Positions 52,709 through 62,709 of a stretch of 64,000 nt of DNA are shown piece after piece; positions within the stretch are counted from its first letter, which is position 1; every line of letters starts with the position of its first letter. A program made the position numbers and the translations under genes. The DNA is taken from positions 186,001-250,000 of the forward strand of contig NZ_NNRI01000021.1 in the NCBI RefSeq assembly GCF_002270415.1. Direction: 5' to 3'. The notes beneath the pieces are model-generated. The model worked only from the letters and a program-made list of their open reading frames with translations. It was not told where the DNA came from and did not search any database. The DNA comes from Mesorhizobium sophorae. Lineage in GTDB: Bacteria; Pseudomonadota; Alphaproteobacteria; Rhizobiales; Rhizobiaceae.

Positions 52709-53596
52709 TCAGGCAGCGGCTTGCTTCAACGCTTGAACCGAGCGTTGCGCCGACTCCACCTCGACATTGTCGATCAGCCGCGTCTGGCCGAGCCAAGCGG
52801 CGACGAGCAGCCGCGCCGGTCGACCCGGCGTGGCCATCAGGGCAAGATTATCGCCGGCGCGAAGTTCGAGATACTCCACCCGCGAAAAGCCCGCAGCCAG
52901 GATCGCCTGTCGAGCCTCATGCAGCAGGCGCTCTACGGGTTCTCCGGAGCTTAGCCGCCCGGCAGTTTCGAACAGGATCTCTGCCAGTCGGGGCGCGGAG
53001 GGGCGCTCGGCGGCGGACAGTCGCGTGTTGCGCGACGACATCGCCAGCCCATCCGCTTCACGCACGGTCGGACAGGCGACGATCTCGATCGGAATATCAA
53101 GGTCACGCACCAGGCGTCGCACGACTTGCAGCTGCTGAAAGTCCTTTTCACCGAAAAACGCCAGATTGGCGCCGGTCTGCAGGAACAGCTTCGTCACCAC
53201 GGTCGCCACGCCGTCGAAATGGCCGGGCCGGAACGCTCCGCACAGACCCTCGCTCACTCCGGCGACCGAAACCGTTGTGGCAAAGCCTTGCGGATATATG
53301 TCGGCTGCATCGGGAGCATACAGAATATGGGTGCCGACCGACGCGAGCTTGGCGGCGTCATCGTGCTCGGTGCGCGGATAGACAGCCAGATCGCCGGCAC
53401 TGTTGAACTGTTTGGGATTGACGAAGAGCGTCACGATGACCCGGTCGGCCTTTGCAAGTGCGGCACGGACCAAGCTCAGGTGACCCTCGTGCAGGGCGCC
53501 CATGGTCGGCACAACGGCGACCTTGAAGCCTTCCCGGCGCCACGCGGCGACGATGCTGCGCAGTTCGGCAACGATCCGGACAATCGGAATGCTCAT
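52709..53596 (-). CDS. panC: pantothenate synthetase PanC (copy 2, intact motifs)
   Basis: 295 residues. VAVVPTMGALHEGHLSLVRA has the HxGH motif, FVNPKQFNSAGDLAVYPRTE and FFGEKDFQQLQVVRRLVRDL follow, and AMSSRNTRLSAAE has the SSRN loop. ATP-dependent condensation of pantoate with beta-alanine. Its ATG overlaps the panB stop (ATGA). In rhizobia panCB can lie on symbiotic plasmids or islands and be the only copy in the cell. Confidence 0.95.
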   Translation of the reverse strand: MSIPIVRIVAELRSIVAAWRREGFKVAVVPTMGALHEGHLSLVRAALAKADRVIVTLFVNPKQFNSAGDLAVYPRTEHDDAAKLASVGTHILYAPDAADIYPQGFATTVSVAGVSEGLCGAFRPGHFDGVATVVTKLFLQTGANLAFFGEKDFQQLQVVRRLVRDLDIPIEIVACPTVREADGLAMSSRNTRLSAAERPSAPRLAEILFETAGRLSSGEPVERLLHEARQAILAAGFSRVEYLELRAGDNLALMATPGRPARLLVAAWLGQTRLIDNVEVESAQRSVQALKQAAA

Positions 53597-54438
53597 GCGG
53601 CTTCTCCTCCATTGACAGGACGTGGCACGTCGCCGAAGACGTGCTCGACCGCTGGAAAGCGGCGCTCGCGCACCTCGCTCGCATACGTCGCGATTGCTGC
53701 CTCGGCGGTCCCGGCAAGCTCGGCATAGCGCTTGACGAATTTCGGCCGGAAGGTTCCAAATAGGCCCAGCATGTCATCGACAACCAGGATCTGCCCGTCA
53801 CAAGCCGGCGACGCGCCGATGCCAATGGTGGGGATTGCGACTTCCTGTGTGATCTGCCGGGCAAGCGCTTCGGGTATTTTCTCAAGCACGACCGCGAAGG
53901 CGCCCGCCTCGCTCACCGTGATCGCATCGCGCACGATGTGCTCGGCATCCTCGCCTCGGCCTTGGACGCGATAGCCACCGAAAGTATTGACCGCCTGCGG
54001 CGTCAGCCCGACATGACCCATCACCGGAACACCGCGCATGGCAAGAAACCGGATCGTCCCGGCAATACTCTCGCCGCCTTCGAGCTTGATCGCAGAACAA
54101 CCGGTTTCGGCCATCAGACGGACGGCATTGCGGAAGGCCTGCTCGGGACTTTCCTCATAGGAACCAAAAGGCATGTCGACCACCATCACCGCCTTTTCCA
54201 GCCCGCGCCGCACGGCCTTGCCATGCATGATCATCATCTCGAGCGTCACGCCGACTGTCGAAGGAAGCCCATGGAGAACCATGCCGACGCTGTCACCGAC
54301 CAGAACCACATCGCAGTGATCGTCGACCAGCTTTGCGATTGGCGTCGTATAGGCCGTCAGGCAAACAAGTGGCATCTTGCCCTTGCGCGCCGCAATGTCC
54401 GGCGGCGTCAACGCCTTGGCCGCTCCCGTTGCGCTCAC
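53593..54438 (-). CDS. panB: ketopantoate hydroxymethyltransferase PanB (copy 2, intact)
   Basis: 281 residues from GTG 54438 after GGAAGGAAACCTG. PLVCLTAYTTPIAKLVDDHC, DVVLVGDSVGMVLHGLPSTV, VMGHVGLTPQAVNTFGGYRV and IPTIGIGASPACDGQILVVD cover all PanB motifs including the metal and catalytic residues. It makes ketopantoate from ketoisovalerate. The frame is open further upstream, but the GTG has the best leader. A DUF309 gene diverges from it. Confidence 0.95.
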   Translation of the reverse strand: MSATGAAKALTPPDIAARKGKMPLVCLTAYTTPIAKLVDDHCDVVLVGDSVGMVLHGLPSTVGVTLEMMIMHGKAVRRGLEKAVMVVDMPFGSYEESPEQAFRNAVRLMAETGCSAIKLEGGESIAGTIRFLAMRGVPVMGHVGLTPQAVNTFGGYRVQGRGEDAEHIVRDAITVSEAGAFAVVLEKIPEALARQITQEVAIPTIGIGASPACDGQILVVDDMLGLFGTFRPKFVKRYAELAGTAEAAIATYASEVRERRFPAVEHVFGDVPRPVNGGEAA

Positions 54439-54622
54439 CAGGTTTCCTTCCCTTGCGTCAACCGCGATGGAAGCGTTTGCCACAAATTTGTGCAGATGCG
54501 AAGAGAAAAATTTGCATCGCACAATAAAGCCGCGCGTCCGCCTTCCCACGCATTGTCGCCAACCGCCGGGCAATACAAGGACTTCGTATCGAGCCGTGAC
54601 CATCCATGTGATATCCTGCTCC

Positions 54623-55177
54623 ATGGCCATTGGTTCGAAATCGCGTCCTCGCCACCTGCCGAAAAAGAGCTTTCCTGCCTATGCGTACTTGCCCGGCAGG
54701 CAGCCGCATCCCGTGCGCGATCCCGCTGGACATAGCTACCTTGTCGAGCCGATGCCGGTCGCCACAGATGCGGCGCTTGGCTCGGATCCATTCCTCTGGG
54801 GTCTCGACCTCTTCAATCACGGTTATTACTGGGAAGCACATGAGGCTTGGGAAGGTCTCTGGCAGGTTGCGGACCGAGGCGGCCCTTCTCGCGTGTTCTT
54901 TAAAGCATTGATCCTGTTGTCGGCAGCCGGCGTGAAGATACGTGAGGGCAAAACTGCTGCAGCGGTGCGCCACTCCCGGCGCGCCGCAATGCTGTTTCGT
55001 CGACTGAACGGCCCGTCGGAACATATTGTCGAAAACGCGCTTGGCCTCCCGCCAGCCATACTCGCCGACTACGCTGAAGCAGCGACAAGGCTCCCCGCCG
55101 CGTTGCGGGCCGTGCCATTTGGTCGGCCTCAACCAGTGTTTGATTTCGTCCTCGGATCAGATTGTCAGGGCCACTAA
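54623..55177 (+). CDS. DUF309 protein
   Basis: 184 residues from ATG 54623. The domain is LFNHGYYWEAHEAWEGLWQV (FN-G-YWEAHE-WE motif), then RVFFKALILLSAAGVKIREG and AAVRHSRRAAMLFRRLNG. DUF309 proteins are small helical bundles, possibly metal-binding through the HE pair; function not known. An extended N-terminus (about 50 residues, basic) precedes the domain. It diverges from panB. Confidence 0.8.
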   Translation: MAIGSKSRPRHLPKKSFPAYAYLPGRQPHPVRDPAGHSYLVEPMPVATDAALGSDPFLWGLDLFNHGYYWEAHEAWEGLWQVADRGGPSRVFFKALILLSAAGVKIREGKTAAAVRHSRRAAMLFRRLNGPSEHIVENALGLPPAILADYAEAATRLPAALRAVPFGRPQPVFDFVLGSDCQGH

Positions 55178-55293
55178 TCCGCAAACAGTTGGGATGCAAA
55201 GAATGAAAGGTAAAATCCCGGACGGGGATGGCGAGTGTTGCGGAATGGTCAAAAAGCTCTTCCAAGCAACAAAATACGGCTGTGGGTCAGCAG

Positions 55294-55545
55294 CTAAAGC
55301 GGCTGAGCACCACATCCAGGCGCCGCTTGGCGGCTTGGGGCCGTCTCTAGACGCTCTCGGTTTTCTCCGACCACCTCCTCCGGCGCGCGAGCAACGAAGT
55401 CTGGGTTGTCGAGCTTTTCGGAGAGTTTTTTGATCTCAGCCTCCAGACCACTGACCTGCCTCGCCAGTCGCATCCGCTCTGCTTTAAGGTCGATAAACTC
55501 GGCCAGCTCTCGCTCTGCTTCAGGCACGATTTCGCGGAGCGCGCA
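55294..55545 (-). pseudogene. valS: 3' fragment of valyl-tRNA synthetase
   Basis: Minus strand reads RELAEFIDLKAERMRLARQV, then SGLEAEIKKLSEKLDNPDFV and ARAPEEVVGENRERLE. This is the C-terminal coiled-coil arm of ValRS (L-x-F-ID--AER-RL...KKL-NP-FV--APEEVV--ER--L). Nothing of the synthetase core lies nearby and the reading diverges after NRERLE, so only the last 80 or so codons remain. Confidence 0.75.
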
Positions 55546-55566
55546 GCGCGTTGGCTGCGTTCAGAG

Positions 55567-56163
55567 TCAGACCGCTCGTCGGTAAGTCCAGAGCTGCGCG
55601 GGCGGGATATTGCGGACGACGAAATCGTAGTGTGACACGATGTAGCGGTCCGGCATCTTGATCACTGGCGACAATGGTCCGTAGGTGATTTGCATCACTG
55701 GCCTGCCAGCAGGGATGCGGGTCAGCAAATCCTCAAGCAAGGCGATGCGCAGCTCCATCGGGAAGCTCAACATCGGCACCGCGCTTATGACACAGTCGAA
55801 CTGTTCGGCATTTCGTTCCGCCAGCACTTCACCCAGCGAAAAAGCATCGCCCAATCGAAAATCTACGCACGGAAAACGTAGGGTGAGGCGATTGTAGAAA
55901 TCCTTCGAATATTCGACCGAAACCAGCTGCTGTGGCTTCACGCCCGTGTCCAGGATAGCCTTGGTGATTACGCCGGTTCCCGCCCCAAGCTCGAGAACTG
56001 GCATTCCGGACGCTGGCCTGATCACGCTAGCCATGCGGCGCGCCGCATGAACAGAAGTCGGCATGAGCGCGCCCACTCCTTTTTTGTCCCTTTGCCAGCA
56101 CCGGAAGAATTGCACTTCTTCCTCAAACTTCCGGCCGAGGCGCTCCTTCAAGCGAAAGACCAT
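55567..56163 (-). CDS. pmtA: phospholipid N-methyltransferase PmtA-like
   Basis: 198 residues. The SAM-binding motif is GMPVLELGAGTGVITKAILD, with QLVSVEYSKDFYNRLTLRFP and FDCVISAVPMLSFPMELRIA. It ends with QITYGPLSPVIKMPDRYIVS and VRNIPPAQLWTYRRAV. This layout is that of the rhizobial (Sinorhizobium-type) PmtA that methylates phosphatidylethanolamine to phosphatidylcholine, needed for symbiosis. RNA-adenine methyltransferases are similar in the first half only. It appears intact. Confidence 0.87.
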   Translation of the reverse strand: MVFRLKERLGRKFEEEVQFFRCWQRDKKGVGALMPTSVHAARRMASVIRPASGMPVLELGAGTGVITKAILDTGVKPQQLVSVEYSKDFYNRLTLRFPCVDFRLGDAFSLGEVLAERNAEQFDCVISAVPMLSFPMELRIALLEDLLTRIPAGRPVMQITYGPLSPVIKMPDRYIVSHYDFVVRNIPPAQLWTYRRAV

Positions 56164-56568
56164 GTCTACTCCCTGCTACGGCTATTCATCCGCGTCGCTT
56201 TGACGGACGGACGTTTGGACAAGTTTTTCGACATTTACAAGCCCCGCTGACGGCGTTGAAACGGCGCCGGGGTTTGCGTCGGCCGGAACGAAGACCGGTC
56301 GTTCGACTCCATCGGGACCGCCAGCACCGTTCGCGTCTGCATCGCCAGTCCTCATCGTGGGGTTCCTGTCTACGAAGGCTGGAAGGCGAAGCCCAAGCCG
56401 GCCAGACTCTGTGGCCAAGCGCGGCGTCACCAGAGCGACAATTCGCAACTGCTGGGCACCAACGCAAAAGGATCGAAGCCAAATCGGCGGGAATTCGCTG
56501 ATGGCGAGAGCCTTGTCCATTCCCGCGCTTCGTGTCTCGCCGAAAACGGTCGTTGGCGTTGGATGAGA
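56164..56568. other. gap without a recognised gene
   Basis: About 400 bases with short open frames on both strands; none matches a known family. Confidence 0.35.
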
Positions 56569-58221
56569 TCACCGTCGGAAAAAGAAACCTGTCGATTGAT
56601 CCCGCTTACGGGTCGCTCCCGTCGGTCGCTCGATCGACAGCCTCGTGCGAGGTGGAAGCTCGCCCACGTTCAATTCGAGCAGCCGCTGATCCAACTCCTT
56701 GTCCGCCGCTGTGAGGCGATGGTTCAAGCGAAGGTAGTCCATCCAGGTCGGCGTGCGGAATGTCTCTGTCCACTGGGAAGGCTCCTGGAGATCGCGCTGA
56801 AGGTTCCAGTGCCGGGCACCAACACGGCTTTGCACTCGCCGTCGTTCGCGCATCTGTTCCAGGAAGGCTTCGACGTTCGTCTCCGGGATTGAGTACTCGA
56901 TCTTGACGACGATCGGCCCGCTTCTCGACTTCAAGTCCACCGCGACCGCAGGCGTTTCGAAGCCAAGAGGATCCTGGTCAGAATCTTTCCATTGACGAAT
57001 AGGCAACAGTAACCCGGTGAAGGCGACAAGCAGGAGAGCGCCAGCGGAGCTCTCCAGCGCCACGGTAAGCGAATAGTTCTCAGCCACCGTGCCCCACAGC
57101 CAGCTGCCGGCCGCGATGCCGCCCGACGAGAGGGCAGAGTAGATCGAGAGCGTGCGACCCACGACCCACTTGGGCTTGACAGTTGCACGCTCACGTCAAG
57201 CCCCGTCCAGGTGACGACCCAGCCAGCGCCGCCGAGCGCCAAAGCAATAGCCGCCACCGCCAGTGAAGGCGTCAGGGCAAGCGAAAGACAACAAGCCGCG
57301 CAGGCGATGCAGGCCAGTGTCGTCAGACGCTCTTGGGACAGCGACCGTCGCAGGATGTTGTTGCAGATGCCGGTGCACAAGGCGCCCGTCCCGAAGCCGG
57401 CCATCAGGATACCATAACCGATCGGTCCTCCCCCCAATTGATCGCGGGTGACCAGGGGCAGCAGCGCCAGTATGGAGATGCTAGTCAGGCCGAAAAGCGC
57501 TCCGCGCGCGATTGCCGCCTTGATCTCTCCCGACAGCGCCGTGAAGCGCGCTCCGTCATGCATAGCTGTGGTCAATGGCTCGCGCGGAAGAGGCGAAGAG
57601 CGCACATTCCATTTGCAGCGCCCAACGGTCCACAGCAGCGTCAGATAGGTCAGCGTCGCGATGGCGAAAGCCGTCAGTGGTCCGAAGGAGGCAACGACGA
57701 TGCCGCCGAACGCCGGACCGATGCTTCGCATGGCGTTGTAGCCGACCGAGATCAGTGTGACCGCGGCTGGAACATCCCGCTTTCGCAGGATGTCACCGAC
57801 CGAGGCGTGCCAGGCAGGGTCGGTGAAAGCGGCGCCGCATCCGGCCAAACAGCTGAATGCGAGGATCATCCATGGATTGTAGAACCCCAGCGCCACAGTA
57901 GCAGTCAGCATCGTCGACGACAAAGCTATCACGCACCAGCCGAGCATCATCACATTGGCGGCGGCTGAAACTGTCGGCAATGGCCCCGGCGAAGATCGAC
58001 AGAATGAATACGGGCAGCGTCCTCGAAGCCTGCACCAGGGCGACCATCACGTCCGAAGTCGAGATGGTTGCCATCAGCCAACTGATCGCAACGGTCTGCA
58101 TCAGCCAGCCAAGACTGGATACCTGTTTCGCCAGCCAGATCGGACGAAAAGTCGGACTCTCGAGCGGCGCAAACGTTGCCGACGAAACTGGATTGGCTTC
58201 CTCGCGCGCCACCCTGCTCAT
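56569..58221 (-). pseudogene. MFS_3-family exporter broken by two frameshifts (copy 2)
   Basis: Three overlapping frames together give one MFS_3 protein. MSRVAREEANPVSSATFAPL to GAIADSFSRR is in the first frame. NVMMLGWCVIALSSTMLTAT to VVTWTGLDVSVQLSSPS is in the second. KWVVGRTLSIYSALSSGGIA to the end is in the third. The breaks lie near 57955 and 57180. The soluble tail (VVKIEYSIPETNVEAFLEQM, FRTPTWMDYLRLNHRLTAAD) is the same as in copy 1 at 29509-31155. Close paralogues. The aioR remnant lies just upstream on the other strand. Confidence 0.85.
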
Positions 58222-58306
58222 GGGGCTGAGCCTCCCCCCGTCCGATTGTGCTGGAGATTTTCCTCTGGGTGTGAACGGTCGTTAAAAACTGCGGTTATTC
58301 GGTGCC

Positions 58307-59053
58307 GAGGATTGGGAGTAAGATTTTCGGGCATGAGAAAGGGGCGTTCACCGGCGCCCAGCAACGGCACCTCGGCTATGCCGAGCGAGCTGGAGCAGGC
58401 ACGTTATTCCTGGATGAAATCGGCGACATGCCGATGCCCGCTCCAAGCCAAACTTCTACGGTGATCGAGGACGGAAGCTTCAACCGAGTCGGTGGCGAGA
58501 CCCCCTGCAAGTTTCGTGCACGGGTCGTCTCGGCCACGCATCGCGACCTTGGTCAGCGTGGCGGACCATCAGGCTTCCGCGAGGACCTCGATTTCGGCTT
58601 GCCGTGTTGCCGGTGACAGTCCCGCCCCTGCGCGAGCGCCATGAGGACATCACCTGGCTGCTCGACCGATTTCTGGAAAATGCGGTGAGCCGGTCTGACG
58701 TGCGCATCCGCGGATTCAGCGCGTTGGCGCAGGAAGCAGCTCTTGCCCATCGCTGGCCCGGAAATGTGCGGGAACTGCGGAACAGGGTCGAACGGGCCGT
58801 CGCCTTGTCAACCAGCGAATGGATCATGCCGGGCGACCTGTTCCCGGAACGTGCGGCAAAATCAGAAAATACGACCTTCGCTCCGCTGGCCGATGTTCGT
58901 GACGCGGCAGAACGACGTCAGATCGCGCGGGCGTTGGACGAAACCGGCGGCCAAATCGCGAAGGCAGCCGCACTGCTTGCAGTCTCCCGGACTACTCTTT
59001 GGGAGAAGATGACGCGGCTCGGCCCCGCCGATCGGGCGCGTTCGACTTCCTGA
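58307..59053 (+). pseudogene. aioR: sigma-54 activator remnant, probably aioR
   Basis: The readable parts are SKIFGHEKGAFTGAQ (GAFTGA loop contacting sigma-54), GAGTLFLDEIGDMP (Walker B), then FRARVVSATHRDL. In the next frame come LPVTVPPLRERHEDITWLLD, HRWPGNVRELRNRVERAVAL, and the Fis-type helix-turn-helix GGQIAKAAALLAVSRTTLWE. The receiver domain and Walker A are missing and at least one indel lies near 58610. Its place just before aioB, with a sigma-54 promoter between them, identifies it as the response regulator of the arsenite oxidase operon. aioX and aioS are not in the window. Confidence 0.78.
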
Positions 59054-59151
59054 ACCTTCGGCAGCGCAGCATGTTCGGATTTCCGGACGTGAAGCAGGAG
59101 TTTCCCGTGTTTTCTCCACGCTCTTTCGATGAAAACCAACATTTTCTGCGG

Positions 59152-59168
59152 TTGGCACAAGCGTTGCA
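59152..59168 (+). promoter_or_regulatory. sigma-54 promoter of the aio operon
   Basis: TTGGCACAAGCGTTGCA matches the -24/-12 consensus (TGGCAC-N5-TTGCA) exactly. It lies 40 bases before the aioB start, fitting AioR/RpoN control of arsenite oxidase. Confidence 0.88.
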
Positions 59169-59207
59169 GAGCTCTTGGCGAAGAAGTTCGCCCAAAGGGA
59201 GGTTTGC

Positions 59208-59736
59208 ATGGATCGTTGCAACAAGCTGGTCGACGTCGGCCGGCGTCAGTTTCTAAGGGGCGGGGCATTTGCTGCTGCCCGGATGGCCACGGCCGTTGCA
59301 CTGCCTGTGCAAGCCCAGACCAAGGCTGCCCCTGGCCTGGCTCTTGTCGAATACCCCTCCAACAAGCTGGCCAACATTGCCGACTTGAAGCCGAACGAGC
59401 CGTTCGACGTCGGCTGCCCCGATGAAAATGCGCCCGGCGTGTTGCTGAAACTTGGCACCAAGGTCGACGGCGGCGCCGGCCCGGATGGCGACATTGTCGG
59501 GTTCTCGACGACCTGTCCCCATAGGGGCTTTCCGCTCAACTACAACGCGGACGATCATTCCTTCAATTGTCCCGGCCACTATTCGCGCTTCGACGCCGAT
59601 GCCGGCGGCAAGCAGATCTGGGGCCAGTCGACGGCCCAATCTTCCCCAGTACGCACTTCGCATCGATGCCAAGGGCGACATCTACGCCGAGGGTGTGGAC
59701 GAGCTGCTGTATGGCCGCCTAAGCAACGTACTTTAA
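59208..59736 (+). pseudogene. aioB: arsenite oxidase small (Rieske) subunit, one frameshift
   Basis: From ATG 59208 (AAAGGGAGGTTTGC leader). A Tat signal peptide (GRRQFLRGGAFAAARM) is followed by the mature Rieske domain. Cluster ligands are Cys103 and His105 (TTCPHRGFPL) and Cys121 and His124 (NCPGHYSRFD). The usual disulfide cysteines are replaced (Phe, Gly), as in Rhizobium NT-26. One extra C near 59634 shifts the frame after GQSTA; the true end, NLPQYALRIDAKGDIYAEGV to SNVL, is in the next frame. Exported by Tat with AioA; passes electrons to cytochrome c. Confidence 0.9.
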
Positions 59737-59750
59737 GGGAGGATCGGATC

Positions 59751-62212
59751 ATGGCTTACAAACGTCACGTCGCCCGTCTGCCGATCATTCCGGCCGACGC
59801 CAAGAAACAAAACGTCACCTGCCATTACTGCATCGTCGGTTGCGGCTACCATGCCTACACTTGGCCGGCGAACAAGCAGGGCGGCACAGCTGCCGCTTCG
59901 AACGCTTTCGGGGTCGACCTTCCCAGCAGCAACCTGCCGAGACCGACGCCTGGTATGCAGCCTCGATGTACAACATCGTCAAGCAGGACGGGCAGGACGT
60001 GCATATCGTCCTCAAGCCCGATTCCGAGTGCGTGGTCAACTCTGGTCTCGGTTCGGTGCGCGGCGCACGCATGGGCGAACTGCGCTACTCAACCGCCCGT
60101 GGCTCGCAGCAGCAGCGGCTGACCAGCCCGATGGTCTGGCGTTACGGGCAGATGCAGCCAACATCGTGGGACGACGCCCTGGACCTCGTGGCAAGGGTCA
60201 CGGCGGCCGTCATCAAGGATCAAGGTGAGGACGGTCTGTTCATTTCCGTGCTCGATCATGGCGGCTCGGCCGGCGGCTATGAAAATACCTGGGGCACCGG
60301 CAAGCTCTATTTTGGTGCGATGAAAATCAAGAACATCCGCAGTTACAACCGGCCGGCCTACAACTCCGAAGTCCATGCCACCCGCGATATGGGTGTCGGC
60401 GAGCTCAACAATTGCTACGAGGATGCCGAACTGGCCGATACCATCGTGTCGGTCGGCAACAATCCGCTCGAAACCCAGACCAACTATTTCTTGAACCACT
60501 GGATTCCGAACCTGCGCGGAGCTTCCATGGACAAGAAGAAAGCACAGCTGCCGGGTGAATCCCACGCCAGCGGGCGGATCATTTTCGTCGATCCGCGGCG
60601 GACCGTGTCGATCAACGCCGCCGAAGCCGAGGCCGGCAAGGACAACGTCATGCACCTTGCCATCAATTCCGGCACGGACATGGTGCTCTTCAACGCCTGG
60701 CTCACCGAGATCGCCAGCAAAGGCTGGGTCGACAAAGCCTTCATTGACGCCTCCGCGAAAGATTTCGACAAGGCGGCTGCCGCCAACAAGACGTCGCTTG
60801 AGGACGCGGCGAAGATCACCGGGCTGACGGTCGACCAGTTCAGGCAGTCGGCGGCCTGGATCGCCGAACCCAAGGACGGCAAGCGCCGGCGGACGATGAT
60901 CGCATACGAGAAGGGCCTCATCTGGGGCAACGAGAATTACCGGACCAACGCGGCGCTGGTGAACGTGGCGCTAGCAACCGGCAATGTCGGTCGCGAGGGT
61001 TGGGGATGCGTGCGCATGGGCGGCCACCAGGAAGGCTACGTGCGGCCGTCCGACGCCCATGTCGGCCGCCCGGCCGCCTACGTCGACAAGCTGCTGATCG
61101 AAGGCAAGGGCGGGGTCCACCACATCTGGGCCTGCGATCACTACAAGACCACGCTGAACAGCCACCAGTTCAACATGGTCTTCAAGAAACGCACCGACAT
61201 CGTGAAGGACGCCATGAATGCCGTGCCTTATGGCGACCGCGATGCGATGGTGAAGGCAATCACCGACGCGATCAGGGCCGGTGGGCTATTCTCCGTCGAC
61301 ATCGACATCATCCCATCGAAGATCGGTGCTGCCAGCCACGTCTGGTTGCCGGCGGCCGAATCCGGCGAGATGAACCTCACCTCGATGAACGGCGAGCGTC
61401 GGATGCGGCTGGTCGAACGTTACATGGACCCACCCGGCTCCGCCAAACCGGCTTGCCTGATCGCCGCAGGCCTTGCCCAGCATATGGAGAAAGTCATCCG
61501 CGAGGGCGGCGACGCCAAATATGCCGACCAGTTCAAGGGCTTCGACTGGAAGACCGAGGAAGACGCGTCCATGGACGGCTACCACCAGAACGCCAAGGGT
61601 GGCGAGAACGTCACCTATGAACGATTGAGGGCCATGGGCAACAATGGCTTCCAGGAACCGTCGACCGCGTTCGCGGACGGCAAGATAGTCGGCACCAAAC
61701 GACTCTATGCCAATGGGAAGTTCGGCACGAAGGATGGCAAGGCAACCTTCATGGAGGCCGCATGGCGTGGCCTGGAGGCGCCCGGCAAGGAGGAGCAGAA
61801 GAAAAACAACAAGTTCATCATCAACAACGGCCGCGCCAACCTGGTCTGGCAAAATGCCTTTCTCGACCAGGACAGCGAGTTCGTCACGGATCGGTGGCCG
61901 TATCCGTTCATCCAGATCAGCCCCGACGACATGAAGGAGCTTGGGCTAAACAACGGCGCTCTTGTCGAGTTCAACAATGAAAGTGGCTCGACACAGGCGA
62001 TGGCCTATCCAACGCCAACCGCCAAGAAAGCCGAGACTTTCATGCTGTTCGAGTTCCCGACAGGCGTAGTCGGCAATGTCATCAACGCCGGCACCAACGA
62101 ACTGATCCTGCCCAACTACAAACAGACCTGGGCCAACATCCGCAAGATCTCGGATGCCCCCGAAAGCGTGAAGCACCTGTCCTTCAAATCCACGGAGTAT
62201 CAGGCGAGCTAA
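59751..62212 (+). pseudogene. aioA: arsenite oxidase large (molybdopterin) subunit, one frameshift
   Basis: From ATG 59751 (TTAAGGGAGGATCGGATC leader). NVTCHYCIVGCGYHAYTWPA carries the Cys24, Cys27 and Cys31 ligands of the 3Fe-4S cluster. A missing base near 59920 shifts the frame after GVDL. The remaining 760 codons (ETDAWYAASMYNIVKQDGQD to FKSTEYQAS) are open and show the DMSO-reductase-type fold with family blocks such as SYNRPAYNSEVHATRDMGVG and WGCVRMGGHQEGYVRPSDAH. It oxidises arsenite to arsenate in the periplasm. If the frameshift is genuine the operon is inactive. Confidence 0.9.
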
Positions 62213-62282
62213 GTTCGACGCTGCCGCGAGCCGACGCCCGCGGCAGCAACCGTGCCTTCAATCCAAAATGGAGAGTTCCTGC

Positions 62283-62660
62283 GTGAAACACCTGCTCGTC
62301 GGCGCCACTATGATTTTGGCGTTACTGCCGCCGGTCGCCCTGGCCCAGGATATAGAGGCCGGCAAGATGGTCTTCAAAAAATGTGCCGCCTGTCACAACG
62401 CTGATACCGATGCGAATAAAGTCGGACCAACCCTGAAAGGCGTGGGTGGGCGAGTAGCCGGGACCGTACCCGGCTATTCCTATTCGAAAGCCATGAAAGA
62501 TGCGGGCGCGGCCGGTCTTGTCTGGGACGAGCCTAACCTCACGGAATATCTCGCCAATCCCAAGGCGAAAGTGCCGACGAACAAAATGGGGTTTCCTGGC
62601 CTCAAGAATCCCGACGACATCAAGAACGTCATCGCTTATCTCAAAAGCCTGTCTGGCTAG
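62283..62660 (+). CDS. periplasmic class I cytochrome c of the arsenite oxidase operon
   Basis: 125 residues from GTG 62283, with GGAG 10 bases upstream (an ATG at 62268 is the alternative). Signal peptide VKHLLVGATMILALLPPVAL ending ALA-QD, haem motif CAACH at residues 34-38, and the Met ligand in TNKMGFPGLKN. Similar small cytochromes follow aioA in NT-26 and Agrobacterium and take electrons from AioBA. It appears intact although aioA and aioB are not. Confidence 0.9.
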   Translation: MKHLLVGATMILALLPPVALAQDIEAGKMVFKKCAACHNADTDANKVGPTLKGVGGRVAGTVPGYSYSKAMKDAGAAGLVWDEPNLTEYLANPKAKVPTNKMGFPGLKNPDDIKNVIAYLKSLSG

Positions 62661-62709
62661 ACGCCCTTTGGCGGGAGTGGTGCGTGAGCAAACGCAAGGA
62701 GGAGCGATC

